From Sporanaerobacter acetigenes DSM 13106 (GTDB lineage: Bacteria; Bacillota; Clostridia; Tissierellales; Sporanaerobacteraceae): a stretch of DNA of 59,679 nt. The stretch's first letter is position 1. Each line of letters starts with the position of its first letter. The notes under the pieces are model-generated. The model made no database searches, had not been told where the DNA came from, and was given only the letters and a program-made list of their open reading frames with translations. The stretch is from positions 1 to 59,679 of the forward strand of contig NZ_FQXR01000015.1 of the NCBI RefSeq assembly GCF_900130025.1, given 5' to 3'. This document shows positions 26,225-35,088 of the stretch, piece by piece. The position numbers and the translations under genes were made by a program.

Positions 26225-27565
26225 CTAATTTTTAATTTTTTCATAATTAGATAAAGAATCTTTTACTTTTGAACCTAAAGCAAATAAGGCAATGACATTT
26301 GGAATAACCATAAGTCCATTAAATGTATCTGCCATATCCCATACAAGTTGTACTTCTAATGTTGAACCTAATACTAAAAATATAATAACCAGAAATCTAT
26401 AATATTTAATTCCACTTTCTCCAAATAAAAACTTTACATTTGCCTCTCCAAAAAAATACCAACCAATAATAGTAGAAAAAGCAAAGAAAAATAAACTTAT
26501 AGCTATAAATGGATTCCCATATTTCCCAAATGCTGCAGTGAAAGCCATTTGCGTAAGTACTGGACCTGTAGCTCCAGAAATATAAACTCCTGTTGTAAGT
26601 ATAACCAACGCAGTCAAAGTACAAATAACCAAAGTATCAATGACAACTCCAGCTATTGCAACAAGACCTTGTTCTGCTGGATGATTTACCTTTGCTACTG
26701 CATGAGCATGAGGTGTAGAACCCATTCCAGCTTCATTTGAAAATAGTCCTTTTGAAACACCAAATCTTACAGCTTGCTTCATTGAAACACCAAAGACTCC
26801 TCCCGCAACTGCTTTAGGGCTAAAAGCTCCTTTAAATATCATTCCAAAAGCTGGTCCAATATTTTTATAATTCATTAAAACAATTATTATACTTCCAACT
26901 ATATACAATAAAGCCATAAATGGTACTACCTTTTCAGTAAATGAAGCTATTCTGGACATTCCACCAGTAAATATCAAAAATGTTAGGAAGGCAATTATTA
27001 CACCAATCAAAACTTTTGAAACATCAAAAGCATTGTTCATAGCTGCAGCTATGGAATTTGATTGAACCATATTCCCCACAAATCCTAAAGCAATTATAAT
27101 TGCTATAGAAAAAAATACTGCTAGTCCCCTATTTTTTAATCCTTTGCTTATGTAATAAGCAGGTCCTCCTGTTATCTCACCATCAACTTTTTCTTTGTAC
27201 GTTTGCGCCAACACAGCCTCTGCAAAAATTGTCGCCATGCCAAAGAAAGCACTTACCCACATCCAGAATATAGCTCCTGGACCACCTGATATTATGGCTG
27301 TAGCTACACCTGCCAAGTTTCCTGTCCCAACTTGGGCAGCTATAGCTGTAGCTAAAGCTTGAAAAGAAGTCATACCATCATTATCTGCTTTTTCACTTTT
27401 TTTAAAAATTCCACCAAATACTTGCTTCATGGCAGGATGTAGTTTTCTTACTTGAACAAATTTGAGTTTAAAAGTATAGTATACCCCTACTCCAACCAAT
27501 AAGAAAATCAAAAGATAATCCCATAAAATTTTGTTAGTTATTCCTATGATTTTTTCAAAAACCAT
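26225..27565 (-). CDS. Na+:alanine/glycine symporter (AGCS), copy 2
   Basis: A 446-residue AGCS symporter closely related to copy 1 along its whole length, with the same GMTSFQALATAIAAQVGTGN and SNEAGMGSTPHAHAVA motifs. Differences concentrate in the N-terminus, the 185-225 region and the C-terminal tail. GGAGG is 8 nt before the ATG at 27565; upstream GTG codons lie inside or before this site. It is monocistronic between two terminators. The tandem copies suggest high flux or slightly different affinities for glycine and alanine. Confidence 0.92.
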   Translation of the reverse strand: MVFEKIIGITNKILWDYLLIFLLVGVGVYYTFKLKFVQVRKLHPAMKQVFGGIFKKSEKADNDGMTSFQALATAIAAQVGTGNLAGVATAIISGGPGAIFWMWVSAFFGMATIFAEAVLAQTYKEKVDGEITGGPAYYISKGLKNRGLAVFFSIAIIIALGFVGNMVQSNSIAAAMNNAFDVSKVLIGVIIAFLTFLIFTGGMSRIASFTEKVVPFMALLYIVGSIIIVLMNYKNIGPAFGMIFKGAFSPKAVAGGVFGVSMKQAVRFGVSKGLFSNEAGMGSTPHAHAVAKVNHPAEQGLVAIAGVVIDTLVICTLTALVILTTGVYISGATGPVLTQMAFTAAFGKYGNPFIAISLFFFAFSTIIGWYFFGEANVKFLFGESGIKYYRFLVIIFLVLGSTLEVQLVWDMADTFNGLMVIPNVIALFALGSKVKDSLSNYEKIKN

Positions 27566-27674
27566 TTTTAATTCCTCCACCACTTTTATTTTTTTGTCAT
27601 TTATTATTATTTTTTTTAAATAGTACCTATATTTTTATCAAATTTTATATTCAAAATCAAATTAAATTTTTGTT

Positions 27675-27705
27675 AAAAATAGACCCCAAAATGGGGTCTA
27701 TTTTT
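27675..27705 (-). terminator. Terminator of the hydrogenase operon
   Basis: AAAAATAGACCCC (27675-27687) and GGGGTCTATTTTT (27693-27705) form a perfect 13-bp stem overlapping the hydA stop, followed by TTTTT on the minus strand. Confidence 0.92.
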
Positions 27706-29449
27706 AATCTATATACTTAGGTCTTTTTACATAATGAGTATGGAGAATTTCATGAGCTTTGTGACTATTTGGTTCTCCAAAATATTCTTCATAAATTTTT
27801 TGTATCATAGGATTTTCATGAGATTTTCTTATGACTTTTGCTTCATCTTCTTCATACAATGCATTAGCTCTCTTTAAAATATAATTTTCATTAGTTCTCA
27901 CTAAATCACTGACAAATGGCTGCCCTCCACCATTTACACAGCCGCCAGGGCAACCCATTATTTCAATAAAATGATATTCTGCTTCCCCTTTCTTTACCTT
28001 TTCAAGCAAAGCATTCGCACAACCAGTACTATTTGCTACTGCCAATTTCACGTTTATATCACCTAGAGGTATTTCTGCTTCTTTTATTCCTTCTAATCCT
28101 CTAACTTCCTCAAATTCTATTTTCTCAAGTTTCTTTCCCGTAACTACTTCTGCTACAGTTCTTAGAGCTGCCTCCATGACCCCACCTGTAACTCCAAATA
28201 TAACACTGGCTCCAGTAGATTCTCCTAATACTTCGTCAAAATCTTCATCTGGAAGTCTCATAAAATCTATTCCAGCTTGTTTAATCATCTTTCCTAGTTC
28301 TCTAGTTGTAAGAACTACATCTACATCTTGATATCCAGAAGCACTCAATTCTTCTCTTTTAGCTTCAAACTTTTTAGCAGTACATGGCATTATTGAAACT
28401 ACAAATATATCTTTTGGATCTATTCCATTTTTCTCAGCATAATAAGTCTTTATTACAGCACCTAACATTTCATGAGGAGATTTACAAGTAGATAGATTGT
28501 CTAAAAATTCAGGATGATAGTGCTCACAGTATTTAATCCATCCTGGTGAGCATGAAGTAATCATAGGAAGTTTTCCGTTATTTTTAAGTCTATTAAGAAG
28601 CTCGTATCCTTCTTCCATTATAGTCAAGTCTGCAGCAAAATCTGTGTCAAATACCTTGTCAAATCCAAGACGTCTTAAAGCAGCGGCCATTTTCCCTGTC
28701 ACTCTAGTCCCTATTGGAAAATCAAATTCTTCCCCTAGTGCAGCTCTAACTGCTGGAGCTGTTTGAACTACTACATGCTTTTTAGGGTTATCCAATGCTT
28801 CCCAAACCAAATCTATATTTTCCTTTTCCTTTAATGCTCCTACAGGGCAATTAACTACACATTGACCACAATTTATACAAGCTACTTCGGCTAATCCTTT
28901 ATCAAATATAGGCCCTACTGTAGTATCAAAACCTCTATCTCTAAAACCTATGACACTTACTCCTTGAACTTTTTCGCAAACACTTACGCATCTGCCACAA
29001 AGTATACACTTTGTAGGATCTCTTACTATAGAAGGAGAAGAAGTATCAACAGATCTTATAGTTTTTGCCCCTTCAAATCTAATATCTCTTATACCTAGTT
29101 CTTCAGCAAGTCGTTGAAGTTCACATTTATGATTTCTATCACAAGTTGTACATTCTCTATTGTGATTTGATAAAATCAATTCCAAATTTAACTTTCTTGC
29201 ATCTCTTACTCTCTTAGTATTAGTCTTGATAACCATGCCTTCACTTGTGGGTAGAACACATGAAGCTTTAAGAGTTCTTTGACCTTCAACTTCAACTAAA
29301 CAAAGCCTACAAGCTCCTACTTCATTTATTCCTTCCAGAAAACATAATGTAGGTATATTTATACCCGCTTCTCTACAAGCTTTAAGAACTGTATAATTCT
29401 CTGGTACTTGTAGATCTTTTCCATCTATATTTACAGTAATCATATTCAC
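27704..29449 (-). CDS. hydA: [FeFe] hydrogenase catalytic subunit HydA (bifurcating type)
   Basis: A 581-residue hydrogenase. An N-terminal [2Fe-2S] domain (C36, C47, C50, C64) leads to a His/Cys 4Fe-4S segment, two 4Fe-4S clusters (CILCGRCVSVC, CINCGQCVVNC) and the H-cluster motifs TSCSPGW (C300), MPCTAKK (C356) and MGCPGGCVNGGGQP (C500, C504), then a small-subunit-like tail. It makes or uses H2. With the HydB and HydC partners it should belong to the NAD- and ferredoxin-dependent bifurcating group. GGAGGTGG points to GTG at 29449; ATG at 29443 is also possible. The longer frame from 29518 lies inside hydB. Confidence 0.93.
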   Translation of the reverse strand: MNMITVNIDGKDLQVPENYTVLKACREAGINIPTLCFLEGINEVGACRLCLVEVEGQRTLKASCVLPTSEGMVIKTNTKRVRDARKLNLELILSNHNRECTTCDRNHKCELQRLAEELGIRDIRFEGAKTIRSVDTSSPSIVRDPTKCILCGRCVSVCEKVQGVSVIGFRDRGFDTTVGPIFDKGLAEVACINCGQCVVNCPVGALKEKENIDLVWEALDNPKKHVVVQTAPAVRAALGEEFDFPIGTRVTGKMAAALRRLGFDKVFDTDFAADLTIMEEGYELLNRLKNNGKLPMITSCSPGWIKYCEHYHPEFLDNLSTCKSPHEMLGAVIKTYYAEKNGIDPKDIFVVSIMPCTAKKFEAKREELSASGYQDVDVVLTTRELGKMIKQAGIDFMRLPDEDFDEVLGESTGASVIFGVTGGVMEAALRTVAEVVTGKKLEKIEFEEVRGLEGIKEAEIPLGDINVKLAVANSTGCANALLEKVKKGEAEYHFIEIMGCPGGCVNGGGQPFVSDLVRTNENYILKRANALYEEDEAKVIRKSHENPMIQKIYEEYFGEPNSHKAHEILHTHYVKRPKYID

Positions 29450-29466
29450 TTTTTCCACCTCCACTC

Positions 29467-31260
29467 TTATCTCTTTTCTATAGCTCCAAATGGACATTTT
29501 TCTATACATGTACCACATTTAATACATTTCTCCGGATCAATAACATGAGTTTCTCTGACTTCTCCCGTTATAGCATCATTTGGACAATTTCTCTTACATA
29601 ATCCACAACCTTTACATAAATCTTCTCTAATGACAAAGGTAAGCAATTTTCTACAGTGACCTGAAGGACATCTCTTTTCATATACATGAGCTTCATATTC
29701 ATCTCTAAAATATTTCAATGTAGATATAACTGGATTTGGTGCTGTCTGACCTAGTCCGCAAAGAGCAGAATCTTTTATATTATTTGCCAATTCTTCAAGT
29801 TTCTCAATATCTCCAGGTTCCCCTTTCCCTGAGGTAATTTTCTCAAGTATTTCTAGCATCCTTCTCGTGCCAATTCTACAAGCCGTACACTTTCCACAAG
29901 ATTCATCCACAGTGAAATCCAAGAAAAATCTAGCTATATCTACCATACAATTGTCTTCATCCATAACTATCATTCCACCAGAACCCATTATAGAGCCAAG
30001 CTTTGTCAATGATTCATAATCAACAGGTGTATCTAAATATTTTTTAGGAATACATCCTCCTGAAGGGCCTCCAGTTTGAACAGCTTTAAACTCTTTTCCT
30101 TTTGGTATTCCTCCGCCTATTCCATATATTATATCCCTTAAAGTAGTGCCCATCGGGATTTCTACCAAACCAGTATTTTCTATTTTACCTCCCAACGCAA
30201 ATACTTTAGTTCCTGGGGATTTTTCTGTGCCAATACTTCTAAACCAATCTACGCCTCTTTGGAAAATAACAGGAATATTTGCATAAGTCTCTACATTATT
30301 GATTAAAGTTGGTTTTCCCCAAAGTCCTTCATTAGCTGGAAATGGTGGCTTATTCCTTGGCATACCCCTTTTACCTTCTATAGATTCTATAAGAGCAGTT
30401 TCTTCTCCACATACAAATGCTCCCGCTCCAAGCCTCAATTCTATATCAAAGTTAAATCCAGAATTCAAAATATTTTCCCCAAGAAGTCCATATTCTCTAG
30501 CCTGATTTATAGCTATTTGAAGTCTCTTAACAGCTATAGGGTATTCAGCTCTAATATAGACAAATCCCTGATCTGAACCAATAGCATATCCCGCAATAGT
30601 CATAGCTTCCAATATTGAATGAGGATCGCCTTCAAGAATACTTCTATCCATAAATGCTCCAGGATCCCCTTCATCTGCATTACATACTACATATTTTTTA
30701 TCTCCATCAGCTTTCTTTGTAAAATCCCACTTAAGCCCTGTTGGAAATCCAGCTCCCCCTCTTCCTCTAAGTCCTGAATCCTTAACTACTTGAATCACTT
30801 CATCCCTAGTCATCTTAGTTAGAGCCTTAGCCAAGGCTTGATATCCATCATAAGCAATATATTCATCAATATTTTCCGGGTCAATAATTCCGCAGTTTCT
30901 TAATGCTACTCTAGTTTGCTTTTTATAAAAATCAACTTCATTGACAGATTTTATAACATTTTCTTCAACAGCTTCTTTAAACAACAATCTCTTTACAATT
31001 CTACCTTTTAGCAAATGTTCATCTACTATTTCATCTACATCACTAAGTTTCACATGACTATAAAAAACCCCTTCTGGATAAACTACCACATTGGGTCCAG
31101 ATTCACACAATCCAAAACAACCTGTCATAACAACTTTTACTTCGTTTTCTAGTCCTTTTTCTTTTATTCTATCTTCCATTTTTTGTTTTATCTTATCTGA
31201 ATTCGAAGAGTGACAACCAGTTCCTCCACAGACTAGAACATGAGCTCTATATAAATTCAT
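29467..31260 (-). CDS. hydB: Hydrogenase NADH-binding subunit HydB (NuoF-like)
   Basis: A 597-residue flavo-iron-sulfur protein. Domains in order: a thioredoxin-like [2Fe-2S] domain (C11, C16, then CFGLC), the NuoF core with NADH/FMN motifs (LRGRGGAGFPTGLKW, NADEGDPGAFMDR), a 4Fe-4S site (ESCGKCTACRIGT) and a C-terminal double 4Fe-4S ferredoxin domain (CKGCGLCKRNCP, CIKCGTCIEKCP). It is the NAD(H)-reacting hub of the HydABC complex. It is transcribed after the small ferredoxin gene with a 36-bp gap. Confidence 0.94.
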   Translation of the reverse strand: MNLYRAHVLVCGGTGCHSSNSDKIKQKMEDRIKEKGLENEVKVVMTGCFGLCESGPNVVVYPEGVFYSHVKLSDVDEIVDEHLLKGRIVKRLLFKEAVEENVIKSVNEVDFYKKQTRVALRNCGIIDPENIDEYIAYDGYQALAKALTKMTRDEVIQVVKDSGLRGRGGAGFPTGLKWDFTKKADGDKKYVVCNADEGDPGAFMDRSILEGDPHSILEAMTIAGYAIGSDQGFVYIRAEYPIAVKRLQIAINQAREYGLLGENILNSGFNFDIELRLGAGAFVCGEETALIESIEGKRGMPRNKPPFPANEGLWGKPTLINNVETYANIPVIFQRGVDWFRSIGTEKSPGTKVFALGGKIENTGLVEIPMGTTLRDIIYGIGGGIPKGKEFKAVQTGGPSGGCIPKKYLDTPVDYESLTKLGSIMGSGGMIVMDEDNCMVDIARFFLDFTVDESCGKCTACRIGTRRMLEILEKITSGKGEPGDIEKLEELANNIKDSALCGLGQTAPNPVISTLKYFRDEYEAHVYEKRCPSGHCRKLLTFVIREDLCKGCGLCKRNCPNDAITGEVRETHVIDPEKCIKCGTCIEKCPFGAIEKR

Positions 31261-31296
31261 CCTGAAATCCCCCTTTACAAATTATTGTCTCAGCTC

Positions 31297-31668
31297 TTAT
31301 TCACTTTTATATGAACCTATAGTGTACTCATTGACAACGTTTCCATTTACTATATGCTGGGCTACTACTCTTCTAGCCTTTTCAGGAGTCATCTCTATAT
31401 AAGTTACTTTTTCCTTTCCTGGTTCATACACTTCAACTATTGGTTCTAGCCTACATAAGCCAATACATCCTGTCTGACTTACTACAACATTCTCTAGCTT
31501 CCTTTTGGAAACTTCTTCTAATAGCGCAGTCAAAACAGGTCTTGCTCCTGCTGAAATACCACAAGTTGCCATACCTACAACTATTCTTATTCTCTCTTTA
31601 TCCGTTCTTAAATTCATCTTTGCTAGAGACTCTTCTCTTATCTTGTTTAATTCCTCAATACTTTTCAA
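31297..31668 (-). CDS. Thioredoxin-like [2Fe-2S] ferredoxin of the hydrogenase operon
   Basis: A 123-residue thioredoxin-fold [2Fe-2S] ferredoxin. Its cysteines are in VVGMATCGISAGA and VVSQTGCIGLCRLEP. Proteins like this are common extra genes between hydC and hydB in clostridial bifurcating hydrogenase operons. The frame could open at 31701, but GGGGGTG is 6 nt before a TTG at 31668, giving the typical N-terminus (M)KSIEELNKIREES. It probably relays electrons within or to the complex; a distinct role is not established. Confidence 0.87.
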   Translation of the reverse strand: MKSIEELNKIREESLAKMNLRTDKERIRIVVGMATCGISAGARPVLTALLEEVSKRKLENVVVSQTGCIGLCRLEPIVEVYEPGKEKVTYIEMTPEKARRVVAQHIVNGNVVNEYTIGSYKSE

Positions 31669-31684
31669 ACAATTCACCCCCAAT

Positions 31685-32170
31685 TTATTTATACTTCTCA
31701 AGAATACCTTCTACAGCATCAGGAGTTAATCTTCCATAAACTTCATCATTTATAACCATGACAGGAGCCAAACCACAAGCTCCTAAACAACGAGTAGCTT
31801 GCAATGAAAACTTACCATCAGCAGTAGTTTCTCCAACTTTAATGTTTAAAAGTTCTTGAACCTTGTCCAATATTTCCTGGGAACCTTTTACATAACAAGC
31901 AGTACCTAGACAAACTCCTATAGTATACTCGCCTTTAGGTATTAGTGAAAACTTAGAATAAAAAGTAGCTACTCCATATACTTCTGACAAGGGCGTGTTT
32001 AATCCTTCAGAAATAATATTTTGAACTTCAAGTGGGAGATAGCCAAAAATATCCTGGGCTTCATGAAGAACTGGCATAAGTGCACCTTTTTTATCTTTAT
32101 TTTCTTCGATAAATAATTCTAATTCATGAATTTTTTCTTTATTTTTTTCCCAATCAAAATTTAACCCCAT
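31685..32170 (-). CDS. hydC: Hydrogenase subunit HydC (NuoE-like)
   Basis: A 161-residue NuoE-type protein with the four [2Fe-2S] cysteines of the family in GVCLGTACYVKGS and ATRCLGACGLAPV. The typical N-terminal helical part is present (ALMPVLHEAQDIFGYLP). It is the first gene of the hydC-ferredoxin-hydB-hydA operon. The order and contents match trimeric electron-bifurcating hydrogenases. An NADH-dependent formate dehydrogenase is excluded by the presence of hydA and the lack of fdhA nearby. Confidence 0.93.
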   Translation of the reverse strand: MGLNFDWEKNKEKIHELELFIEENKDKKGALMPVLHEAQDIFGYLPLEVQNIISEGLNTPLSEVYGVATFYSKFSLIPKGEYTIGVCLGTACYVKGSQEILDKVQELLNIKVGETTADGKFSLQATRCLGACGLAPVMVINDEVYGRLTPDAVEGILEKYK

Positions 32171-32198
32171 TTTCTAGCCTCCTTTTTATTAAACTTCA

Positions 32199-32243
32199 AA
32201 ATAGGCAGCACTCTCAAAAATGCAGCCTATATTTTGCCTATTT
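32199..32243 (-). promoter_or_regulatory. Long hairpin in the hydrogenase operon leader
   Basis: AAATAGGCA (32199-32207) pairs with TGCCTATTT (32235-32243). An inner GGCAGCA/TGCAGCC near-match allows an alternative fold. It lies between the promoter and hydC, about 30 nt before the start codon, so it could act in attenuation or RNA stability. No known riboswitch is recognised. Confidence 0.4.
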
Positions 32244-32273
32244 GGAATATTCGAAATCTTTTCAATTATATGT

Positions 32274-32303
32274 ATTATATCGTTTTTTACTACTTTATGT
32301 CAA
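32274..32303 (-). promoter_or_regulatory. Promoter of the hydrogenase operon
   Basis: Minus-strand TTGACA (32298-32303), an 18-bp spacer and TATAAT (32274-32279), about 105 bp before hydC. Confidence 0.75.
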
Positions 32304-32436
32304 CATAAAATCAAATTTCATTTTTATATTATATAATCCATGGAAAAGCCTTAATTTTCCCTAATATAAAACTTTCTGAAATAATTTTAAAAAAGCTTTA
32401 TTTATTAAATTTTTAATAGAAATTTTTTTAGAAAAT

Positions 32437-33387
32437 TTAAAATAGTATTATAAGATATAATATATAGATTGAAAAAAGTAATATTCCAACCTTCCTACTT
32501 ATCTCTTCCTTCAAAATTCCGGAAAGAATAAATATTGTCATTATCAATAAAGAATAAGGAACATCTAAAAAAATTGTTTGAGGTAAAATAAGAAGCCCAT
32601 TGTCACTGACAAGAGTTGAACCACCTAACACTACAGTCAAATTCAAAATATTTGCTCCCAATATATTCCCAATAGATATATTTTCTTCTCCTTTGGCAAT
32701 TGCAACTACAGCTGTAACTAATTCTGGCAATGATGTTCCTACTGCCAGTAGTGTAAGACTAACTATTTGTTGAGGTACTTTAAATATCTGAGCAATTTTA
32801 ACTCCACTATCTACTAACATATGTGCTCCAATAATTATAAACCAGGCACCTAATCCAAATTTTATTATATTTATGATTGTATCTTTTTTAGTTCCATTAG
32901 AATAGTTTTTAGTTTCTTCAAAGCCTGCATCGGTACTTTTTGCCTCTAGTACATTTATCAATATAAATAGTGCAAACATAAGTATGAGATAAAAACCCTC
33001 TTTAAATTGTACAACTCCATCGCTAGCAAATGCATAAAATATAAGCAAATATACTATCATTATTATTCCTTTTACAGTAAAAGACTTTTTCTTTATCTTT
33101 ATAGGCTTTATACATGCACACAATCCAATAATGAATGCAATATTACAAATAGTTGAACCTATGGCATTTCCTACCGCCATATCCGAATGTCCTTCATTGC
33201 TTGCAACTGTAGACACAAAAAATTCTGGTAGTGTAGTAGCTATGCTCACAATAGTAGCCCCTATTATCATGGGAGATATTCCAGTTTTTTTAGCTATCCA
33301 AATTGCAGCATCTACAAAAAAATCTCCTCCTTTAACTATAGTTAAAAGCCCTATAAAAAAAACAACAAATACTAAAAAAGTATCCAT
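32437..33387 (-). CDS. Calcium/sodium antiporter, YrbG/CaxA family
   Basis: A 316-residue membrane exchanger with two homologous five-helix halves, each carrying the acidic signature: ATTLPEFFVS in the first and GTSLPELVTA in the second. This is the Na+/Ca2+ exchanger superfamily, bacterial YrbG type. The middle loop near residue 155 is hydrophilic. It is monocistronic between the hydrogenase operon and the ECF-sigma region, with no visible tie to either. Confidence 0.9.
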   Translation of the reverse strand: MDTFLVFVVFFIGLLTIVKGGDFFVDAAIWIAKKTGISPMIIGATIVSIATTLPEFFVSTVASNEGHSDMAVGNAIGSTICNIAFIIGLCACIKPIKIKKKSFTVKGIIMIVYLLIFYAFASDGVVQFKEGFYLILMFALFILINVLEAKSTDAGFEETKNYSNGTKKDTIINIIKFGLGAWFIIIGAHMLVDSGVKIAQIFKVPQQIVSLTLLAVGTSLPELVTAVVAIAKGEENISIGNILGANILNLTVVLGGSTLVSDNGLLILPQTIFLDVPYSLLIMTIFILSGILKEEISRKVGILLFSIYILYLIILF

Positions 33388-33460
33388 CTAATCCACCAAC
33401 CATTTCATAAATTATAATATATGTATATAATTAAATCTTTTGATATATTACTATAAACTA

Positions 33461-33498
33461 AAAACTCCCACTTAACATATATGATAAGTGAGAGTTTT
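33461..33498 (-). terminator. Terminator after the anti-sigma gene
   Basis: AAAACTCCCACTTA and TAAGTGAGAGTTTT form a 14-bp stem with one mismatch, then GTTTTTAG on the minus strand, 13 bp after the stop at 33511. Confidence 0.8.
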
Positions 33499-33510
33499 AT
33501 CATTCTATAA

Positions 33511-34368
33511 CTAATTGTTATACATTGAATCAATAATTTTCTTTGTTTCTTCTATAGATATATCTCCACAAGTTGTATATATTGCATTTTTATATGCCCA
33601 AACTCCTTGAGTTTTTAAATTATTCTTCATAATATAATGATTTATATTGTTTTTTGTATAGACAACTACTTTTGTATTATCTTTTTCAATCAAAGCACTA
33701 TCATTTATGTCTCCATTGTTTTCTTTATAAATATTCATGTAAATAAGTAGTTCTTTATCATCACAACTATAATTTAATGCAAGAATAGTTTTTTTAGGAA
33801 GATTGGTTTTTTCAGCATATTCAAAAATAAAATTATCAGGTATCCACAGAGGAATTTTAGGTTCAGGAACAATGTCTTTTAAAGCTTCATCTATACTATC
33901 ATAAATATTACTTTCAGCAAGCCCATTTACATTTGTTTTGTTTTTTTCTTCACTCTTCTCTTCTCCTTCTATAGTTAAATAAAAAGCTTCACTACTCCAT
34001 TCCGATATTATTTTAAAGATATTGTATCCATTTGCATTTGCAATAAAACCTGTTATTGTAAATATGAAAAACATACATGCTGCAATTTGACTAAAGGTTT
34101 TACCGGAAAATCTTGACTTCTTCTTTGATTTTTCCCACTGTTTGTATCTTTGATCGACATTCTTTCGCATTTCTAGTATTTTTTTATCCGAAACAGTTTC
34201 TATATCATCAATCATTGCTACAGTTTTTATACATTCATCAATTAAATCCGTATCTACATTTATAGCATCAATTTCAAGTGCTTTATAAGTAATACAATAC
34301 ATTCTATTTTTAATATTATCATCACTTTCTTCTGATGAAATAATTTTCAAAAATTCATCGTTTCCCAT
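33511..34368 (-). CDS. Probable membrane anti-sigma factor (DUF4367-like)
   Basis: A 285-residue protein. The cytoplasmic N-terminal part covers about residues 1-98, one transmembrane helix lies near residues 101-120 (IAACMFFIFTITGFIANA), and an extracytoplasmic domain with an IPLWIPDNFIFEYAEK segment is typical of DUF4367 proteins paired with ECF sigma factors. It follows the sigma gene by 43 bp. It probably holds the sigma factor at the membrane until a surface signal arrives. GGAGGG 7 nt before the ATG at 34368 decides the start; the leader shares sequence with the elements at 36551 and 37711. Confidence 0.8.
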   Translation of the reverse strand: MGNDEFLKIISSEESDDNIKNRMYCITYKALEIDAINVDTDLIDECIKTVAMIDDIETVSDKKILEMRKNVDQRYKQWEKSKKKSRFSGKTFSQIAACMFFIFTITGFIANANGYNIFKIISEWSSEAFYLTIEGEEKSEEKNKTNVNGLAESNIYDSIDEALKDIVPEPKIPLWIPDNFIFEYAEKTNLPKKTILALNYSCDDKELLIYMNIYKENNGDINDSALIEKDNTKVVVYTKNNINHYIMKNNLKTQGVWAYKNAIYTTCGDISIEETKKIIDSMYNN

Positions 34369-34380
34369 AAATAATCCCTC

Positions 34381-34416
34381 CATGTATACTAATATCTCTA
34401 AATATAAAATCTTACA
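34381..34416 (-). repeat. Shared upstream element, partial copy D (before anti-sigma gene)
   Basis: This stretch matches the first third of the elements at 36551 and 37711 (CAT..ATACTAATATCT then AAAATCTTACA). Here it overlaps the sigma-factor stop codon and leads into the anti-sigma ribosome site. Confidence 0.6.
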
Positions 34417-34981
34417 TATTTTTTCCTATATATTGATTAATTTCTTTTACTGCTATTTTCTTAATTTTCAATTTTAATCTATAAATTCTTGTATATATAG
34501 CAGAAACAGAAATATTATGTTTTTCAGCCATTTCTTTAACAGGCTTTTTTTCAACAAAATAATCCATATAAAATTGATACTCTTCTTCTTTTAACCGTTT
34601 TAAAACATCTATTTTTAGCTTATCCACGTCAATTTCATCATCAATAACTTTTTCTAATTCATCTAAAACAATTTTGGAAGAACAAATAATTTCATCTGGT
34701 ACTGTGATTTCATACTTATTTTTAATGTAATATTTTCTAAAGGAATTGTTTATTAAGTTTTTAGCTGTTACATACAACCAACCTTTAATATTAGGATGCT
34801 TTCTCAACTTTTCTATTTGTTTTTTTGCCTCTAAAAATGTCTCCTGTGTACATTCTTCTACCATATCATTAAGGTTTTTATCTCCTTTAGTTAGATATAC
34901 ACAGAATTCATAAACATCCTTAAAATACTTATTACATATTTCATTATAAAAATCATCATGGCTCTGGACATTTTTATTCAT
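34412..34981 (-). CDS. ECF-type RNA polymerase sigma factor
   Basis: A 189-residue sigma-70 family protein with region 2 (about residues 10-80, YFKDVYEFCVYLTKGD...CTQETFLEAKK) and region 4 (about residues 125-185, FVEKKPVKEMAEKHNISVSAIYTRIYRLK), lacking regions 1 and 3, as in ECF factors. GGAGTGG is 7 nt before the ATG at 34981. The next gene is the anti-sigma candidate. Repeated sequence elements before this gene and before two secreted-protein operons suggest a small autoregulated regulon. Confidence 0.9.
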   Translation of the reverse strand: MNKNVQSHDDFYNEICNKYFKDVYEFCVYLTKGDKNLNDMVEECTQETFLEAKKQIEKLRKHPNIKGWLYVTAKNLINNSFRKYYIKNKYEITVPDEIICSSKIVLDELEKVIDDEIDVDKLKIDVLKRLKEEEYQFYMDYFVEKKPVKEMAEKHNISVSAIYTRIYRLKLKIKKIAVKEINQYIGKNM

Positions 34982-35088
34982 AAGCTTTCCACTCCACATA
35001 AATAAATGTAAATTTTACTTTGTAAAATATTTCTATATCAATTTTATAATACCAAAAAATACATGTTAAAGCAATTTAACTTTCCTTT

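Noticed and set aside
27704-32170. Respiratory complex I (NuoEFG) fragment
   Set aside because: The large gene has complete H-cluster motifs and no other nuo genes are present, so it is a hydrogenase operon.
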